Shown one piece after another: positions 7,921 through 16,814 of a stretch of 64,000 nucleotides of DNA. The translations under genes were made by a program, and so were the position numbers. Position 1 is the first letter of the stretch, and each line of letters begins with the position of its first letter. The notes under the pieces are model-generated. The model was given only the letters and a program-made list of their open reading frames with translations, ran no database searches and was not told the DNA's origin. Source of the DNA: Neorhizobium galegae. Its GTDB lineage: Bacteria > Pseudomonadota > Alphaproteobacteria > Rhizobiales > Rhizobiaceae. The DNA lies in assembly GCF_021391675.1 (NCBI RefSeq), contig NZ_CP090095.1, forward strand, positions 1,555,501-1,619,500, read 5' to 3'.

Positions 7921-8317
7921 GGGGCGTGTGGTGTGCAAGCTTGTCGTTGCGGGCTGCCGCGGCGGCCAGGGCTTTGTCGAACGTCGCCAGCGGAAGATCC
8001 ACGCGTATGGAGAGTTCGAGATAGGCGGTCAACGCGAACTGCCGGGATAGGCGGACTGCTGCGTCCCAATCCGCCAGAGTGTATCGTAGGATATTGAGAT
8101 CGATGAGCCACTCCAGCGCGGCGTCCACTGCCTGGGTGGTTATCCGGCCGCGTCTTTCATTCACGACCAGGATGTTTCGTATCTCGTAATCCCACAAAGC
8201 CGGCACATGGGCAGGCTCCGAGGACAACCGGTTGTAAATATCGAGAGCTGACTGGTTCGTTTCATCGGGCAGAAGCCACGACGCGACAACGGATGCGTCG
8301 ATGACAATGCCCGCCAT
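7910..8317 (-). CDS. PIN-domain toxin, VapC-like, probably lacking one catalytic Asp
   Basis: A 135-aa PIN-domain protein, partner of the Phd-type antitoxin directly upstream; stop and start overlap as TAATG. VapC toxins are Mg-dependent RNases with four acidic residues. D7 (VIDASV), E45 (WDYEIRN) and D114 (LATFDKAL) are visible. Where the family normally reads LTAYDAAYLELA, this protein reads LTAYLELS, four residues short, so the third Asp is absent. A 12-nt deletion between two GCCTAT copies would produce exactly this. The toxin may therefore be inactive while the frame stays open. Its 3' end overlaps the cupin gene. Confidence 0.85.
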   Translation of the reverse strand: MAGIVIDASVVASWLLPDETNQSALDIYNRLSSEPAHVPALWDYEIRNILVVNERRGRITTQAVDAALEWLIDLNILRYTLADWDAAVRLSRQFALTAYLELSIRVDLPLATFDKALAAAAARNDKLAHHTPLKP

Positions 8318-8559
8318 TATTTGCGGCCTTCGTCGCGTCCCGATATCATTTCATCGAGGGTAACATTGCCGAAGAGCTGCCGGATCTTCTCTAGGCGTTG
8401 CTGCTGGTCGACTGCATCGTCGAGCCTCGGTGTTTCTGCCGGAGAAAACCTGGCGAGAGGCTTCCCGTTTTCGATGACGAGCACGGTTTCCCCGTGCCGG
8501 ACGTGATCCAGCATGTCGGCAAAATGGCGATCGGCTTCCGCAACGGAATATGTCCGCAT
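8317..8559 (-). CDS. Phd/YefM-family antitoxin
   Basis: An 80-aa antitoxin. It begins MRTYSVAEADRHFADMLD and continues with HGETVLVIENGKPLARFSP, the usual Phd/YefM DNA-binding N-terminal domain. The C-terminal 30 residues form the helical toxin-binding tail. In this family the antitoxin binds and neutralises the PIN toxin and represses the operon. The gene directly precedes the toxin gene with a 1-nt overlap. Upstream lies a short gap to the marR gene. Confidence 0.88.
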   Translation of the reverse strand: MRTYSVAEADRHFADMLDHVRHGETVLVIENGKPLARFSPAETPRLDDAVDQQQRLEKIRQLFGNVTLDEMISGRDEGRK

Positions 8560-8630
8560 TCTGAACCTCCGAGATCGATGTAGAATATGGCTCAGCCCGG
8601 CTTAAAACAATAGCCGAGACCGATGACCTT

Positions 8631-9119
8631 TCAGTCGTTCCGATTGAAGGCCTTCGCGAATTCATCCGACGAAATGAACGCCAGCGTCCGCCGCAATTCC
8701 GCGGACTTTTCCTTGCCGAACGCCTTGTCGAAACGATCCTGGGCCACCTGCCAGCGGGCGGTGAGGTCGCGTTGCATGGCTGCGGCGGCGTCCGTCAGGC
8801 GGACGCGCTTGGCGCGGCGGTCCTGGGCGTCGGGCACCAGTTCCACCAGCCCGTCGCGGATCAGCGGCTTCAGGGTATGGCCGAGCGCCGAGAGGTCCAT
8901 GACCATCGCCTCCGCGAGGTTTTTCAATGTGGGTTCGTTGGATCTGGCGATCTGCGACAACAGGGAGAATTGCGTTCCCTTGAGGCCCGTATCGCCCATC
9001 GCATCCTCATAGAGCTGGCCGAGATGCCGCGAGGCGCGGCGCACTGCGGTATTGCTGCAGTGAAGCCAGACGCCGTCTTCGTTCTGCCCCTGCCTGTCCT
9101 GCTTGTCTTTGTCCGTCAT
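8631..9119 (-). CDS. MarR-family transcriptional regulator
   Basis: A 162-aa winged-helix regulator. TGLKGTQFSLLSQIARSNEPTLKNLAEAMVMDLSALGHTLKPLIRDGLVEL forms the helix-turn-helix and DAQDRRAKRVRLTDA the wing, with helical dimerisation segments at both ends. The frame is open to 9173, but the ATG at 9119 follows a GGAACGAGA ribosome site. It is divergent from the SDR gene at 9310; the 190-bp region between them holds a TATAT-N6-ATATA palindrome that could be its operator. The ligand is unknown. Confidence 0.87.
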   Translation of the reverse strand: MTDKDKQDRQGQNEDGVWLHCSNTAVRRASRHLGQLYEDAMGDTGLKGTQFSLLSQIARSNEPTLKNLAEAMVMDLSALGHTLKPLIRDGLVELVPDAQDRRAKRVRLTDAAAAMQRDLTARWQVAQDRFDKAFGKEKSAELRRTLAFISSDEFAKAFNRND

Positions 9120-9224
9120 GTCTCGTTCCGATCCTGTCGCGGGACAATGCCCGCTTTTGGCTGGCCCTTCCACTCCGATGAAAAATTTGCGGACGCCCCT
9201 TGCAGCTTCAAATCGTGCCTTTCA

Positions 9225-9240
9225 TATATAGTGGCATATA
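9225..9240. promoter_or_regulatory. Possible MarR operator / promoter region
   Basis: TATAT (9225-9229) and ATATA (9236-9240) flank AGTGGC in the divergent region between marR and the SDR gene. MarR dimers often bind AT-rich inverted repeats over a promoter. Only one copy is present, so support is limited. Confidence 0.35.
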
Positions 9241-9309
9241 CCAGTAAATTCCAGAGGCCGAAATGCCGGCCGCGACACCACCCGAAAAAACCTCTGAAGG
9301 AGACGGACC

Positions 9310-10113
9310 ATGACCAATAACTCGAAACTCGGAACCGCACTCGTGACCGGCGCATCGTCAGGCATCGGCGCGACATATGCGGAAAAGCTCGCCAGGCGCG
9401 GCTATGATCTCGTCCTCGTCGCCCGCGACGCGGATCGGCTGAAGGCGCTTGCCGGCCGGCTGGCAAGCGAACATGGTGTCAAGGCAGATGTGCTGCGCGC
9501 CGACCTCAGCCAGCGCACCGATGTGCTCCTTGTCGATAAGCGCCTGCGCGAAGACGGTTCGATCACGCTCTTCGTCAACAATGCCGGCATCGGCCCGAAG
9601 GGCCCGCTGTTGAAGGCCGATCCGGATTATCTCGACCAGATGGTCGATCTCAACGTCACCGCCGCCAATCGCCTCGCGGTTGTGGCAGCCCAGGCCTTTG
9701 CCGCCCGGGGTAAGGGCGCCATCGTCAACATCGCCTCCGCCGTCGCACTCGCCGCAGAATTCTTCAGTGGCACTTATGCCGCCAGCAAGGCCTTCGTTCT
9801 GGCCCTGACGGAAGCCCTCGCTTCCGAGCTGAAGGACACCGGTGTCACGATCCAGGCAGTCCTGCCCGGTTATACCCGCACCGAAATCTTCGATCGCGTC
9901 GGCGGCTCGATGGATAGTCTCGACCCGAACTCGGTCATGGAAGTCAGCGACCTTGTCGATGCGGCGCTTGCCGGCCTGGACCGCGGCGAACTCGTCACCA
10001 TGCCGTCGCTGACCGATACCCAGCTTTATGACACTTACACGGCCGCTCGAGGCGGGCTGCGTCCCTATCTGTCGCTCAACAAGCCCGCGGCCCGGTACGG
10101 CGTCACCGCCTAG
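9310..10113 (+). CDS. Short-chain dehydrogenase/reductase
   Basis: A 267-aa classical SDR oxidoreductase. The cofactor loop is ALVTGASSGIGATYAEKLARRGYD (residues about 10-33), with NNAGIG in the next core motif, IVNIASAVAL carrying the catalytic Ser, and TYAASKAFVLA supplying the Tyr/Lys pair. An Arg soon after the second strand (VARDADRL) suggests NADPH preference. GAAGGAGACGGACC precedes the ATG. It is divergent from marR and probably controlled by it. The substrate cannot be inferred. A strong terminator follows at 10134. Confidence 0.9.
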   Translation: MTNNSKLGTALVTGASSGIGATYAEKLARRGYDLVLVARDADRLKALAGRLASEHGVKADVLRADLSQRTDVLLVDKRLREDGSITLFVNNAGIGPKGPLLKADPDYLDQMVDLNVTAANRLAVVAAQAFAARGKGAIVNIASAVALAAEFFSGTYAASKAFVLALTEALASELKDTGVTIQAVLPGYTRTEIFDRVGGSMDSLDPNSVMEVSDLVDAALAGLDRGELVTMPSLTDTQLYDTYTAARGGLRPYLSLNKPAARYGVTA

Positions 10114-10133
10114 GCTTGATCGCAAGAAAAGAC

Positions 10134-10176
10134 CTGCGCAACTGCGGCAAACGTCAGCAGTTGCGCAGTGATTTTT
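10134..10176 (+). terminator. Intrinsic terminator after the SDR gene
   Basis: A perfect 11-bp stem, CTGCGCAACTG (10134-10144) with CAGTTGCGCAG (10158-10168), is followed by TGATTTTT. It also lies between the convergent SDR and P450 genes. Confidence 0.75.
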
Positions 10177-10240
10177 CGCAGCTTTTTTAGCGGTTTACGC
10201 GAGCGCTTTGAGTTGCTGCCGATAAGCCGTCCCACGCCCG

Positions 10241-11488
10241 TCACCAAGCCAGGTCCAGCCGCTCCAGTCCATGGAAATGATAGACGTCCTTCACCACCGG
10301 CGGCACGGCGATCCGCATACCGGGCAGTCGCCGGAAGAGGATCGGCAGCACGGTGTTGAGTTCCAGCCTTGCAAGCGGTGCGCCGATGCAGAAATGGATG
10401 CCGGCGCCGAAGGAGAGGTTGGCGGCTTCCTGCCGGTCGGGCTTGAAGGCCAGCGGATCGGAGAATTTATTCGGATCGAGATTGGCGGCGGCGAGGATCA
10501 GGCTCACCTTGTCGCCGCGCTTGAAGGAAAGCCCGTCGACCTCGACGTCCTCGAGCGCCCAGCGCTGGAAGATATGCACGGGTGCGCAGATGCGCAGCGT
10601 CTCCTCGACCGTTCGCTCGGTCGCCGCCTCGTCGCGGAAAAGGTCTGCCGGCGGAAGGCCGCTCTCCAGGATCACCCGCACCGAATTGCCGATCTGATGC
10701 ACCGTCGCTTCGTGGCCGGCATTGAGCAGTACGATGGTGGTCGAGACCAGTTCGTCGTTGGTGAGATACTGGCCCTTGTGTTCCGTGTGGATCATGTGGG
10801 TCAGCAGATCCTCGCGTGGCTCCCTGCGGCGCTCGGCGATCAGGCCTTTGACATAGTCGGAAAATTCCCCGGCCGCGCGGTCGGCGGCATGTTCGTCCTG
10901 CTGCGTCCGCTTGAACATGTACATGCCGACATAGGCATGCGACCAGGCGAGAAGCTGCGGCCCCATCTCGTCCGGGATGCCGATCATCCGGGCGATCATC
11001 GTCACCGGAATGATGTCGGCGAAGGAGGAGAGCAGCTCAGTCTCGCCTTGGCCCTCGAACCCGTCGATCAGCCTTTCGGCAAGCTCCGCGATCTCCGGCC
11101 GGAGCCTTTCGATATGGCGCGACACGAAGGCGCGGTTGACGAGCGTGCGGAGCCGCGTGTGCTCCGGCGGTTCCAGCTCCAGCAGCGAATACCGCTCGGC
11201 GAGATCGAAGTTCTCGAGATGAGCCAAGGGCTCGGGGAGGCCGAGTTCCTCCCGGCTGGCGATATGCAGGATCTGCCGGCCGAACCGCCGGTCGCGCAAC
11301 AGCCCGTTCACATGGTCGTAGCCGGTGAACAACCATTGCCGCTGCTCTTCCCAGTAGAACGTCGGGCAATGTTCGTGGAGGAGGGCGTAGACGCGGTTAG
11401 GGTCGCTGTAGAAAGCCGGGTTGCGGCCGTCCAGCGAGACGTGGTGCGTTTGAGGATCGATGCGGAGAAAATCGGGCAGAATGGTCAT
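10241..11488 (-). CDS. Cytochrome P450
   Basis: A 415-aa soluble bacterial P450 monooxygenase. The I-helix oxygen-binding motif is LLNAGHEATVHQ (257-262 region), the ExxR pair is EETLR (295-299), and the haem loop is FGAGIHFCIGAPLARLE with Cys367 as thiolate ligand. The start at 11488 was chosen because the 24 upstream codons do not look like P450 sequence. No ferredoxin or ferredoxin reductase gene is adjacent, so electrons must come from elsewhere. The substrate is unknown. It is divergent from the CYTH-like gene and convergent with the SDR gene. Confidence 0.93.
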   Translation of the reverse strand: MTILPDFLRIDPQTHHVSLDGRNPAFYSDPNRVYALLHEHCPTFYWEEQRQWLFTGYDHVNGLLRDRRFGRQILHIASREELGLPEPLAHLENFDLAERYSLLELEPPEHTRLRTLVNRAFVSRHIERLRPEIAELAERLIDGFEGQGETELLSSFADIIPVTMIARMIGIPDEMGPQLLAWSHAYVGMYMFKRTQQDEHAADRAAGEFSDYVKGLIAERRREPREDLLTHMIHTEHKGQYLTNDELVSTTIVLLNAGHEATVHQIGNSVRVILESGLPPADLFRDEAATERTVEETLRICAPVHIFQRWALEDVEVDGLSFKRGDKVSLILAAANLDPNKFSDPLAFKPDRQEAANLSFGAGIHFCIGAPLARLELNTVLPILFRRLPGMRIAVPPVVKDVYHFHGLERLDLAW

Positions 11489-11605
11489 GTCCGGAGACCT
11501 AGCGAATTTCAGCGGGTGGGGAAAGTGGGCCGAATTGACGCTATTCAGGATTGCGCGCATGGTCGGTCATGCACGGGGAGTTTGGGGCCTCGGGGGAGGG
11601 ATGAA

Positions 11606-12427
11606 TTGAAGCTGTCATCGCGCGAATACAAGCTGACGCTACACGCGCAGGAGTTTGCCGGCGACGAAGCCGCCTACCGTTCGAAGGCCGCGGATTTCTG
11701 GGCGGACACGGTCAATCGGCTGGGCGATGCCGGGATCGGCGCAAGCGGCAAACTGAATCTGCTGGAGCCGGACAAGCAGCGAAACGTGTTTTTCCTGGAT
11801 ACCGAGGACAAGGCCCTCTACGAGCGCTCGGACCTAGTTTTCCGCCTGCGACGGCCAGTCGCCTCCGAGGGCGATTGGGAGGCGACGCTGAAATTCCGCC
11901 ATGGGGACCGTCTGCTCGCCGGAGCACAGACGTTCCGGCTTCGGGAGGGGCGCGGACGGGGCAAGTTTGAAGAGGACGTCAAGGCGGTTCCGCGATCCGG
12001 AATGCCGGGCTTGTGGGCGCTTTTCAGCCGCTCCGTCGAGGCCGGGTTCGGCCCCCGAAAGAAACTCCTGACCGTTGGCAACTGTCTCGCCCCTTTCGAG
12101 AAACTCGACGGCGCGTCACTGCCGCCGCTGAAGGAAAAGGTTCAGACCGTTTCGGGGCTGAAGGTGATCGAGCACGTCTTCGAGGACGGCTGGCTGGGCC
12201 TTTCGAAAAAGGTGGAGGCCGAGTGCGCGTTGATCCTCTGGTGGAAGGAAGACGAGGCGCAGAATCCGATCGCCGCCGAATTCAGTTTTCGTTTTCCCCT
12301 CGATGACGGCGAGGCGGACGCCAAGGTCGTCCGCAACGCCTGGACGGCTATGACCGTGCTCAGCGGCTCGCCGTTCGTCGATCCGAAAGGCAGGACGAAG
12401 ACGGCGCTCGTCTACGGCGCCGATTGA
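11606..12427 (+). CDS. CYTH-like domain protein starting at TTG
   Basis: A 273-aa protein. The coding frame is open far upstream, but no ATG fits. The best start is TTG at 11606 with GGAGGG 5 nt before it; an out-of-frame ATG at 11601 runs into TGA. The early strand REYKLTLHA, then LVFRLRRP, WEATLKFRHGD and LSKKVEAECAL resemble alternating charged strands of the CYTH/triphosphate-tunnel fold, which usually binds polyphosphorylated substrates. The match is by pattern only. It ends exactly where the convergent ggt gene ends, with no base between. Confidence 0.65.
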   Translation: MKLSSREYKLTLHAQEFAGDEAAYRSKAADFWADTVNRLGDAGIGASGKLNLLEPDKQRNVFFLDTEDKALYERSDLVFRLRRPVASEGDWEATLKFRHGDRLLAGAQTFRLREGRGRGKFEEDVKAVPRSGMPGLWALFSRSVEAGFGPRKKLLTVGNCLAPFEKLDGASLPPLKEKVQTVSGLKVIEHVFEDGWLGLSKKVEAECALILWWKEDEAQNPIAAEFSFRFPLDDGEADAKVVRNAWTAMTVLSGSPFVDPKGRTKTALVYGAD

Positions 12428-14215
12428 TCATTCTCCGACCGCCACGCCCTCGCGGCGCGGGTCCGCGCTGCCCACGAGACCGTTCGCGGTGATCTCGATC
12501 GCATGCAGTCCGGAATTCATCTCGCCCGGCTTCACCTCGTAACCCAGCGCCTTCAAAGGCTCGGCAAGCTTTTCGGCCTCGGTGCCGGCCTCGATCTCGT
12601 AAGGCCCGAACCGGTTGATGAAATGCGGCTGGGCGACGATCTGCTCCACCGGCATGTCCCAGTCGATATAGGCGATCAGAGCCTGCGCCACATAGCCGAT
12701 GATCTGGCTGCCGCCGGGTGAGCCGATCGCCAGCAGCGGCTTGCCGTCCTTCATCACGATCGTCGGCGCCATCGAGGAGCGCGGCCGCTTGCCCGGCTCG
12801 ACGCGGTTGGCGACAGGCAGGCTGCCGTCATGGGTCTTGAAGGAGAAGTCGGTGAGCTCGTTGTTGAGCAGGAAGCCGTTTGTCATCAGCCGCGAGCCGA
12901 AGCCGCTTTCGATCGTCGTGGTCATCGAGACGACGTTGCCCTCTCTGTCGACGATGGCGAAATGGCTGGTGGAGGGCATCTCGATCGCCGCGTCGCGGCC
13001 GAACAGCAGCGCGTGGTCCCATTCCGGCTCGCCGGCCTTCACCTGGTCGGCGCCAAGCGCTTTGGTGCCGTCGAGCAGGCCGGCGCGCTTGCCGAGATAG
13101 TCCTTCTTCAAAAGGCCCTTGATCGGCAAGGGCTGGAAATCCGGGTCGGCGAGGTAGCGCTCGCGGTCGGCAAAGGCGAGGCGCTGCGCGTCGCCGATGA
13201 CCCGCCAGCTCCCAGGATTCCGTGGGCCGAGGGCCTTCACGTCGAAATTCTCGATCAGTCCGAGCATCTGGCCGACCGCGACCGCACCGGAGGAGGGCGG
13301 TCCCATGCCGCAGACGTCGAGCGCCCGATAGGCGGCGCAGACCGGCTCGCGTTCTTTGACGCGGTAATTGGCGAGATCGGCGAGCGACAGGACGCCGGGA
13401 TTGCCCGGGGCTTCGCGCACGGCCTTGACGATCGCCTCGGCGATCGGCCCTTTGTAGAAGGCATCCGCGCCGCCGGTCGCAATCGCCTTCAGCGTCTCGG
13501 CATAGGCGGGGTTCTTGAGCACCGCGCCGGCCTTCAGCGGCGCGCCAGACGCGTCGTAGAAGTAACCCCTCGGACCATCGTGTTTCTTCAGCCGGTCGCC
13601 GTCGGCGGCGATCAGCGAAGCCATGCGGGGCGAGACCTGGAAACCGTCCGCGGCGAGCTTCTCCGCCCGTTCGAACAGGCTCGCCCAGTCGGCCTTGCCG
13701 TAGCGCTTGTGGACTTCGGAGAGGAGGCGCACGGTGCCCGGCGTGCCGACCGAACGGCCGCCGACAACCGCGTCCATGAATTTCAGCGGCTGGCCCTGCG
13801 CATCGAGGAAAAGTTTTGGCGTCGCCTCCATCGGCGCCGTCTCGCGGCCGTCGAAGGTGGTGAGCTTGTTGGAAGCCGCATCGTAATAGACGAGGAACGA
13901 GCCGCCGCCGAGGCCGGAGCTCTGCGGCTCGACGAGGCCGAGCACGGTTTGGACCGCGATCAGGGCGTCGATCGCATTGCCGCCCCTGGCGATCACGTCG
14001 CGCCCGGCTTCGGCCGCCAGCGGATTGGCGGCGGCGACCATGAAGTTTTTCGTCTCGACGCGCTTGGCCGACGTGAACCCCGTTGCCCGCTCCGGGGCAA
14101 CGGTATCGGAAGCCTGCTGGGCAAGTGCCGTACCGGCCGAAAACATCGAGACGGAAAGCGCCGAGGAAAGAAAAATGCACGCGAAAAGTCTGATCCCCGA
14201 AAATCCTGCCCGCAT
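12428..14215 (-). CDS. ggt: Gamma-glutamyltransferase
   Basis: A 595-aa exported enzyme of the Ntn-hydrolase class that cleaves or transfers the gamma-glutamyl group of glutathione. The signal peptide covers about the first 32 residues (ending GTALAQQ). A proenzyme cuts itself before the catalytic Thr, here T416 in EMPSTSHFAIVD. Substrate-binding motifs SSGLGGGSFLVYYD, NNELTDFSF, RPRSSMAPTIV and GSPGGSQIIGY are present. The length is standard. Periplasmic location is expected. It is tail-to-tail with the CYTH-like gene and follows the GGDEF gene on the same strand with a 67-bp gap. Confidence 0.95.
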   Translation of the reverse strand: MRAGFSGIRLFACIFLSSALSVSMFSAGTALAQQASDTVAPERATGFTSAKRVETKNFMVAAANPLAAEAGRDVIARGGNAIDALIAVQTVLGLVEPQSSGLGGGSFLVYYDAASNKLTTFDGRETAPMEATPKLFLDAQGQPLKFMDAVVGGRSVGTPGTVRLLSEVHKRYGKADWASLFERAEKLAADGFQVSPRMASLIAADGDRLKKHDGPRGYFYDASGAPLKAGAVLKNPAYAETLKAIATGGADAFYKGPIAEAIVKAVREAPGNPGVLSLADLANYRVKEREPVCAAYRALDVCGMGPPSSGAVAVGQMLGLIENFDVKALGPRNPGSWRVIGDAQRLAFADRERYLADPDFQPLPIKGLLKKDYLGKRAGLLDGTKALGADQVKAGEPEWDHALLFGRDAAIEMPSTSHFAIVDREGNVVSMTTTIESGFGSRLMTNGFLLNNELTDFSFKTHDGSLPVANRVEPGKRPRSSMAPTIVMKDGKPLLAIGSPGGSQIIGYVAQALIAYIDWDMPVEQIVAQPHFINRFGPYEIEAGTEAEKLAEPLKALGYEVKPGEMNSGLHAIEITANGLVGSADPRREGVAVGE

Positions 14216-14282
14216 GACGCACTCTCCGCGTTTGATCCCTGCGGACGAATGTGGGTTTCAGGATGAAGAGGACAAGAGGACG

Positions 14283-15545
14283 TCAGCGCTTGCCGAGCGA
14301 CGCCATGCGTTTGAGAGCTGCGACCTGGTGGCTGGCGCGCACGTCGGTTGGTGCCTCGTCCTCACCCTGCCGGTCGACGGCCGGGACGACCGAGGCGTCG
14401 GTGCCGGTATCGATCGCCGTGCGATCACGACCGCCGTCCTTTGCGGTATAGAGCGCCCGGTCCGCGGTGCTGAGCAGAAGATCGAGGTCGGCGGTTTCCG
14501 CTGCTGCGAGCGCGATGCCGGCGCTGACGGTGACCGTGATGTTGTGCTCGCCCGTGACGATGGTCTGGCGCTTGAGCGTCAGGCGGATCGCTTCGGCTAT
14601 GCTCGCGGCCTCGATCATATCGCCGACGCGCAGGATGGAGGCGAATTCTTCGCCGCCCATCCGGCCGAAGAAGCCGCGGCCGCGCATCGAGGTCTGGCCG
14701 ACCTGCGAAAAGGCGATCAGCACCGTATCGCCGGCCTGGTGGCCGCAGCGGTCGTTGATCTGCTTGAAGCTGTCGAGATCGAAATGCAGGAAAGCAATCA
14801 GCGGCTTTTCCTCGTTCACGAGTTTTCTCAAGGCATGGAACTCGTCGATCAGTCCACGCCTGTTGAGAACGCCGGTCAGCGGGTCGGTGACCGCAAGCGT
14901 CTTGAGCTTCTCCTCGGAACGCTCGGTCAGCAGTTTGGCGCCGGTCATGACGATGGCGATGAGACAGACTGCCGCCGGGAAGAGCAGCCAGGCGGAGTGC
15001 GGCGAAGCACCGATGGTTTTCGCCTCGCCGGCGACCACCAGAACGGCGACGACGCCGTTTGCGCAGAATTGTACGGAGATGAAGGCCGCAAGCACCCGTC
15101 GCGTCATCTTCGACGCGCCATGGTTCCTGAGGAGAATATAGATCATGATCGCATGGCCGACCATCGTCGCGACATTATGGAGAGCCACCCGGTGGGCGAA
15201 GTTCTCGCGTATCGGATAAAGGAACATGCCCGCCACCCAAAGAAGCGCCGGGATGGCGATATAGGCTTCCACGGGCTTCCGGTCGAACTGCAGGAGGCCG
15301 GCGATCCACAGGCCGACACCGGCGAGCACCAGCGTATTGGCGATCTGGATGGAGACGAAATCGGGGATGTCGCCGCGCAACGCGACCAGGATGACGCCGA
15401 TCCCGTGCAGCGCAAACCCGCTGCCCCAGCTCAGGTAGAAGCGGTCCCGCTCGTAATACCAGCGTGAGCACAGGAGGACGGCAAGCGTCAGCGCCTCCGC
15501 CGCCCAGATCATCAGGCCCGTTAAAATATCCACCCGAAACTCCAA
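14283..15545 (-). CDS. Membrane-bound GGDEF protein (diguanylate cyclase)
   Basis: A 420-aa protein with about six or seven membrane segments in residues 1-205 and a GGDEF domain in residues 215-380. The active-site loop reads RMGGEEF (GGEEF at 297-301), a functional variant of GGDEF, and VTDPLTGVLNRRG starts the domain, so c-di-GMP synthesis is likely. The RxxD inhibitory site usually found five residues before the loop is not present (RGRGFF instead), so product inhibition of that kind is not expected. A charged C-terminal tail of about 45 residues follows. What the membrane region senses is unknown. Confidence 0.9.
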   Translation of the reverse strand: MEFRVDILTGLMIWAAEALTLAVLLCSRWYYERDRFYLSWGSGFALHGIGVILVALRGDIPDFVSIQIANTLVLAGVGLWIAGLLQFDRKPVEAYIAIPALLWVAGMFLYPIRENFAHRVALHNVATMVGHAIMIYILLRNHGASKMTRRVLAAFISVQFCANGVVAVLVVAGEAKTIGASPHSAWLLFPAAVCLIAIVMTGAKLLTERSEEKLKTLAVTDPLTGVLNRRGLIDEFHALRKLVNEEKPLIAFLHFDLDSFKQINDRCGHQAGDTVLIAFSQVGQTSMRGRGFFGRMGGEEFASILRVGDMIEAASIAEAIRLTLKRQTIVTGEHNITVTVSAGIALAAAETADLDLLLSTADRALYTAKDGGRDRTAIDTGTDASVVPAVDRQGEDEAPTDVRASHQVAALKRMASLGKR

Positions 15546-15896
15546 TACTCGATGTCGAGCGGGGCCAGCATGACACGCAGTCTTTAAGACGACGTTGCAT
15601 CGAATCGCGGAAAATCCTGGGTTTGGCCGGTCGCGGCGGAATTTTCGAGACGATGTTCACGCCTGCTTTACCCTGATCGCGCAAAAACCTGTGCCATCAG
15701 GGAAAACGGGGCCTCTGCCGGCTGTGATCCGAGGAGAATCGTAATAGCGGTCAGCCTCGCGCATCCCCGGGCAGTTAAGGATATCGGATGCTCCGTCTTG
15801 AAGTACCGGGCGTTGACACTCTATGTAGGGATGACCCATTCCATTTGATTCCGGAGCGCTTATCCGCCTTCGGCAAGTGCTTGACAAAGGACGGAC
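15546..15896. other. Divergent intergenic region between the GGDEF gene and clpP
   Basis: About 350 bp with no convincing gene. Short minus-strand frames near 15657-15887 lack ribosome sites and look random. It contains the putative heat-shock-like promoter for clpP at 15797-15824 and presumably the promoter of the GGDEF gene. Confidence 0.5.
15797..15824 (+). promoter_or_regulatory. Heat-shock-like promoter candidate for clpP
   Basis: CTTGAA (15797-15802) and CTCTAT (15819-15824) are separated by 16 bp, about 70 bp before clpP. The -35 fits the RpoH core CTTGAA, and clp genes are classic RpoH targets. The -10 part is only approximate. Confidence 0.4.
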
Positions 15897-16529
15897 ATGA
15901 GAAATCCAGTTGATACCGCAATGGCCTTGGTGCCGATGGTCGTCGAGCAGACCAATCGCGGTGAGCGCTCCTACGACATCTATTCGCGTCTTCTGAAAGA
16001 GCGCATCATCTTCCTCACCGGCCCCGTAGAAGACTATACGGCGTCGCTGATCTGCGCCCAGCTTCTCTTCCTGGAAGCGGAAAACCCCAAGAAGGAAATC
16101 GCTCTCTACATCAATTCGCCCGGCGGCGTCGTGACGGCCGGCATGGCGATCTACGATACGATGCAGTTCATCAGGCCGGCGGTTTCGACGCTCTGCATCG
16201 GCCAGGCAGCCTCGATGGGCTCGCTGCTCCTATGCGCCGGCGAGAAGGGGATGCGCTTTGCCACCCCGAACGCGCGCATCATGGTGCACCAGCCGTCCGG
16301 CGGCTTCCAGGGCCAGGCGTCCGATATCGAACGTCATGCCCGTGACATATTGAAGATGAAAAGACGTCTTAACGAGGTCTACGTGAAGCACACGGGCCGC
16401 ACGTTGGAGGAAGTCGAAAAGACCCTCGACCGCGACCACTTCATGACTTCAGACGAAGCCCAGGATTGGGGCGTCATCGACAAGATCCTGACATCGCGTC
16501 AGGAAATGGAAGGTGGCTCCGGAGACTGA
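15897..16529 (+). CDS. clpP: ATP-dependent Clp protease proteolytic subunit
   Basis: A 210-aa ClpP serine protease subunit that forms a 14-mer degradation chamber with ClpX or ClpA. The catalytic triad is visible: S106 in [12 protein letters not shown]131 in MVHQPSGG and D180 in LDRDHFM. The N-terminal [25 protein letters not shown] is typical, including a propeptide that is normally self-cleaved. The ATG at 15897 follows a weak AAAGGACGG site. clpX follows 285 bp downstream with its own leader. Confidence 0.98.
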   Translation: MRNPVDTAMALVPMVVEQTNRGERSYDIYSRLLKERIIFLTGPVEDYTASLICAQLLFLEAENPKKEIALYINSPGGVVTAGMAIYDTMQFIRPAVSTLCIGQAASMGSLLLCAGEKGMRFATPNARIMVHQPSGGFQGQASDIERHARDILKMKRRLNEVYVKHTGRTLEEVEKTLDRDHFMTSDEAQDWGVIDKILTSRQEMEGGSGD

Positions 16530-16814
16530 GTCTGATGGCGGGACCTGTGCACCTCACCCCGATGTGAGCAAAAAGGGGTTTCAAGTCGCACGGAAAGCGC
16601 TATTAGTACTTATTAATGCTGTGTTGAACTTTTGTGACATAGCATTCGTTTCTTAGGGGTTTCGTTGCCGCTGATCCCGCATGATGTGCGCAGGATCGGT
16701 AGAGTACCCTTAAGGCAAGGCAGGCGCGCGAGGCCCGTCGGGCGCGCGCCGGCAAGCGGTAGAGTGGACCGCGCCCGTTTTGACGTGAGTGCGGAGTGCT
16801 GGAAGGAAAGTGAT

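Noticed and set aside
12830..14266. Plus-strand 478-codon frame opposite ggt
   Set aside because: ggt has a signal peptide and catalytic motifs in the minus frame; the plus frame is a compositional shadow.
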